Part shown: one piece after another, positions 14,357 to 16,719 of the stretch | Layout: the number at the start of each line of letters is the position of its first letter | Position numbering within the stretch: position 1 is the stretch's first letter | Assembly: GCA_025463305.1 (NCBI GenBank) | Contig: JAOBWK010000092.1 | Location: 1 to 16,719, forward strand | Length of the DNA: 16,719 nucleotides | Source of the DNA: Ilumatobacteraceae bacterium | GTDB lineage: Bacteria; Actinomycetota; Acidimicrobiia; Acidimicrobiales; Ilumatobacteraceae | Direction: 5' to 3' | Program-made: the position numbers and the translations under genes | The notes under the pieces: generated by a model | The model's database searches: none | Told to the model about the DNA's origin: nothing | Seen by the model: the letters and a program-made list of their open reading frames with translations, nothing else

Positions 14357-15271
14357 TCAGCCCCGGGGCTCGCGCACCACGTCGGTCGCGACCTTGTCGT
14401 CGCGGATGCCGAGGAACACGGGATGGCGGAGGTGGCCGGCCTCGGTCCACTCGGCGAAGCTCACCTGGGCGACGATCTCCGGGTGCAGCCACACCGCGTG
14501 CCCGCGCGGCAGCTTCGGCTCGGGGTCGAACGGGCAGGCAGCGATCCGCAGCGGAGCGAACCGCTGCTGCAACGTGCGCAGGGTGAGGTCGGTGAACCCG
14601 GTGCCGACGGCGCCGGCGAAGCGGAGGATGCCGGCTTCGTAGTGGCCGACCAGCAGTGAGCCGAACGTGGTCGACCGGTTGCCTTCTCCGACGAGGTAGC
14701 CACCGACGACGAGCTCCTGCTCGAAGCGGTGCTTGATCTTGATCCACGACGACGTGCGTCGACCGGCGAGGTAGGTCGAGTCGAGACGCTTGGCGATCAC
14801 GCCCTCGAACCCGTTGGCCTTGGTGGCCGCGAGCATCGCGTCGGCGTCGTCGCTCACGGGCGTCACCGACAGAGGTGGCAGCGGGCGCACGACGGAGTCG
14901 AGCAGCGCGCGTCGTTCGTGCCACGGACGCGTCAGCAGGTCGTCGCCGCCGAGCGACAAGATGTCGAACACGATGAACGAGTGCGGGCGATCGGCGCGCC
15001 CGACCAGGCCGAACGAGTGGTGGCCGTCGTCGTCGATCGCGATCACCTCGCCGTCGAGGATGACGTCGGCATCACACGACGCGCGCACGGCGTCGGCCAG
15101 CCACGGCCATCGCTCGATCCGGTCCAACCCGTTCGAGCTCACGGCCTCGACGTCGTCGCCGCGCCGGCGGGCGATGACCCGGTGGCCGTCCCACTTCGGC
15201 TCGTAGCGCCATTCACTGCCACGCGGCAGCCGACCGCTGGTGGCCTTCATCGGTGCCAGCGGCCAGGCCAT
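14357..15271 (-). CDS. Stand-alone ATP-dependent DNA ligase (LigD ligase-domain type)
   Basis: This 304-aa enzyme seals nicks using ATP through a lysyl-AMP intermediate. Visible motifs: motif I EPKWDGHR with nucleophile Lys26, ILDGEVI-type motif III region followed by VFDILSL, motif IV EGVIAKR, and motif V SSWIKIKH. The C-terminal part (about 200-304) fits the OB-fold domain. It corresponds to the ligase part missing from the LigD protein in this window, so it is a candidate end-joining ligase; a LigC-type backup ligase is the alternative. ATG 15271 keeps the conserved PLAPMKAT segment. It begins 9 nt after the glgX stop, so it is likely expressed with glycogen breakdown, although no strong ribosome site is visible. 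Confidence 0.92.
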   Translation of the reverse strand: MAWPLAPMKATSGRLPRGSEWRYEPKWDGHRVIARRRGDDVEAVSSNGLDRIERWPWLADAVRASCDADVILDGEVIAIDDDGHHSFGLVGRADRPHSFIVFDILSLGGDDLLTRPWHERRALLDSVVRPLPPLSVTPVSDDADAMLAATKANGFEGVIAKRLDSTYLAGRRTSSWIKIKHRFEQELVVGGYLVGEGNRSTTFGSLLVGHYEAGILRFAGAVGTGFTDLTLRTLQQRFAPLRIAACPFDPEPKLPRGHAVWLHPEIVAQVSFAEWTEAGHLRHPVFLGIRDDKVATDVVREPRG

Positions 15272-15280
15272 CCGACAGTT

Positions 15281-16719
15281 CTACCGCACGGCTTGGGCGG
15301 GTGCCGGCGTCTCGTCGGGGATGTGGACGAACACCATCATCGATCGCTCGATCAGCTTCACCGAGGCGTTCGCATCGACGACCTCGGTCTCTGAGGCATT
15401 GACCTCGCCGGTGGCAGTGTCGAGCACCTTGCACCAGTGCTTGCCCCACTGCTCGCTCGGCAGCGTGAACTCGACGTCGTCGGCGCTGGCGTTGACCATC
15501 CAGAGCACGTCGTTGTCGGTGATCTGCTCACCGCGCGCGCTCTGCTCGATCGATCCGCCGCCGAGGAAGATGGTGACGGTCTTCAGGTCATCCTGGTTCC
15601 ACTGGTCGTCGTTCATCAGCCCCGCTTCGGCCGTGAACCACTGCAGGTCCACGGTGCCCTCGCCGTGCAGGGCGCGGCCCTGGAAGAACTGGCGGCGCCG
15701 GAACGTCGGGTGCTCGCGACGGAGGTGGATCAGCGCGCCGACGAACGTGTTCAGTTCGATGTCGGCATGCTCCCAGTCGTACCACGACACCTCGTTGTCC
15801 TGGCAGTACGCGTTGTTGTTGCCGCCCTGGGTGCGACCGATCTCGTCGCCGCCGAGGATCATCGGCACGCCCTGCGACAGCAGCAGCGTCGTGAACAGGT
15901 TGCGTTGCTGACGGGCGCGAGTGGCGTTGATGTCGGCGTCGTCGGTGGGGCCCTCGGCGCCGCAGTTCCAGCCGCGGTTGTGGCTCTCGCCGTCGTTGTT
16001 GTCCTCGCCGTTGGCGTCGTTGTGCTTCTCGTTGTAGCTGACGAGGTCGCGCATGGTGAACCCGTCGTGGGCGGTGATGAAGTTGATGCTCGCGTGGGGC
16101 TTGCGGCCGGCGGCCTCGTACAGATCGCTCGACCCGGTGATCCGGTAGGCGAACTCGCCGAGCCCGTTCGACGCGCCGGCCCAGCGGTCGCGGATGCTGT
16201 CGCGGTAGCGGCCGTTCCACTCCGCCCACTGCGGCGGGAAGTTGCCGACCTGGTAGCCACCATCGCCGACATCCCATGGCTCGGCGATGAGCTTCAGCCG
16301 GCTGATGACCGGATCCTGTTGGACGAGATCGAAGAACGCGGAGAGCTTGTCGACCTCGTGCAGGCTGCGCGCCAGGGTGGACGCGAGGTCGAAGCGGAAC
16401 CCGTCGACATGCATCTCGGTCACCCAGTAGCGCAGTGAATCCATCAGCAGCTGTAGCGAATGCGGGTGCCGGACGTTCAGGCTGTTGCCGGTGCCCGTGT
16501 AATCCATATAGTGCTGCGGGCTGTCGTCGACCAGCCGGTAGTAGGCCGCGTTGTCGATCCCCCGCATCGACAGCGTCGGACCCATGTGGTTGCCCTCCGC
16601 GGTGTGGTTGTAGACGACATCGAGGATCACTTCGAGACCGGCTGCGTGCAGGGCTTTGACCATCGCTTTGAACTCGTTGACCTGGCCGCCGGCGTCGCCG
16701 GCGGAACTGTATTCACCGT
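15281..16719 (-). CDS. glgX: Glycogen debranching enzyme GlgX, N-terminus outside the window
   Basis: GlgX is a GH13 isoamylase-type enzyme that hydrolyses alpha-1,6 branches left on glycogen by phosphorylase. About 478 C-terminal residues are present; full-length homologues are near 700 aa, so the start lies beyond the right edge. The reading frame is open to the edge ([15 protein letters not shown] at the left of the visible protein). GH13 landmarks: [10 protein letters not shown], the nucleophile segment DGFRFDLAS (near base 16390), the acid/base Glu in AEPWDVG (near 16280) and the transition-state Asp in TAHDGF (near 16065). The [11 protein letters not shown] and NNAYCQDN segments are typical GlgX. 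The C-terminal beta domain ends in a short Pro/Ala tail. The stop is 9 nt before the ligase gene. Confidence 0.95.
   Translation of the reverse strand, partial: GEYSSAGDAGGQVNEFKAMVKALHAAGLEVILDVVYNHTAEGNHMGPTLSMRGIDNAAYYRLVDDSPQHYMDYTGTGNSLNVRHPHSLQLLMDSLRYWVTEMHVDGFRFDLASTLARSLHEVDKLSAFFDLVQQDPVISRLKLIAEPWDVGDGGYQVGNFPPQWAEWNGRYRDSIRDRWAGASNGLGEFAYRITGSSDLYEAAGRKPHASINFITAHDGFTMRDLVSYNEKHNDANGEDNNDGESHNRGWNCGAEGPTDDADINATRARQQRNLFTTLLLSQGVPMILGGDEIGRTQGGNNNAYCQDNEVSWYDWEHADIELNTFVGALIHLRREHPTFRRRQFFQGRALHGEGTVDLQWFTAEAGLMNDDQWNQDDLKTVTIFLGGGSIEQSARGEQITDNDVLWMVNASADDVEFTLPSEQWGKHWCKVLDTATGEVNASETEVVDANASVKLIERSMMVFVHIPDETPAPAQAVR

Noticed and set aside
1..16719. Mobile elements, tRNA or rRNA genes, prophage genes
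   Set aside because: No transposase or integrase motifs, terminal repeats, cloverleaf-like sequences or rRNA segments were seen, and composition looks uniform across the window.

Overview
The window is GC-rich DNA with strongly GC-biased codon use, short intergenic gaps, overlapping start/stop codons and frequent GTG starts. A SigF/SigB-type sigma operon, a Ku protein with a Lys/Ala/Pro tail and TANNNT-type -10 boxes placed 7-8 nt before start codons point to an actinobacterium. An Acidimicrobiia-like (Ilumatobacter-type) host is a guess from overall flavour, not something the sequence proves.

Layout. (1) 1-2137: the 5' end of a PLP-dependent threonine/serine dehydratase-like gene on the minus strand, divergent from ilvD on the plus strand. 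ilvD ends in a perfect 19-bp hairpin. (2) 2158-5465, minus strand: a stress block. In transcription order it holds a 47-aa membrane protein, the partner-switching operon rsbV-rsbW-sigF, then dps (mini-ferritin) and an Fe/Mn superoxide dismutase. (3) 5582-12463, plus strand: an AI-2E/PerM-family permease, a stand-alone RsbW-like ATPase with intact motifs, a CHASE-GAF-GAF-SpoIIE(PP2C) membrane phosphatase, a two-domain LigD (3'-phosphoesterase plus polymerase, no ligase) and Ku. The first four genes overlap or are separated by no more than 7 nt. (4) 12464-14356: a nested-hairpin terminator, then a minus-strand pair encoding a secreted protein of unknown function and a Thr/Ser/Pro-rich lipoprotein. 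(5) 14357-16719, minus strand: a stand-alone ATP-dependent DNA ligase 9 nt downstream of a glycogen debranching enzyme (glgX) that runs off the window.

The most informative regulatory signal is a set of GTTT-N16-GGG(T/C)A(T/G) elements, the SigF/SigB-type promoter consensus. One perfect copy precedes rsbV. Two more lie back to back between the small membrane protein and the permease, sharing a palindromic AAAC-N3-GTTT core. This suggests that the alternative sigma factor drives its own operon, the small membrane protein, and the plus-strand signalling/NHEJ run.

Working model (inference). The sensor phosphatase and the intact-motif ATPase set the phosphorylation state of RsbV. The operon's own RsbW has lost key ATPase motif residues and may act mainly as a sigma-binding protein. 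The regulon output would include DNA protection and oxidative defence (Dps, SOD) and end-joining repair (Ku, LigD PE-Pol, ligase). I see no insertion sequences, CRISPR arrays, tRNA/rRNA genes or phage genes.
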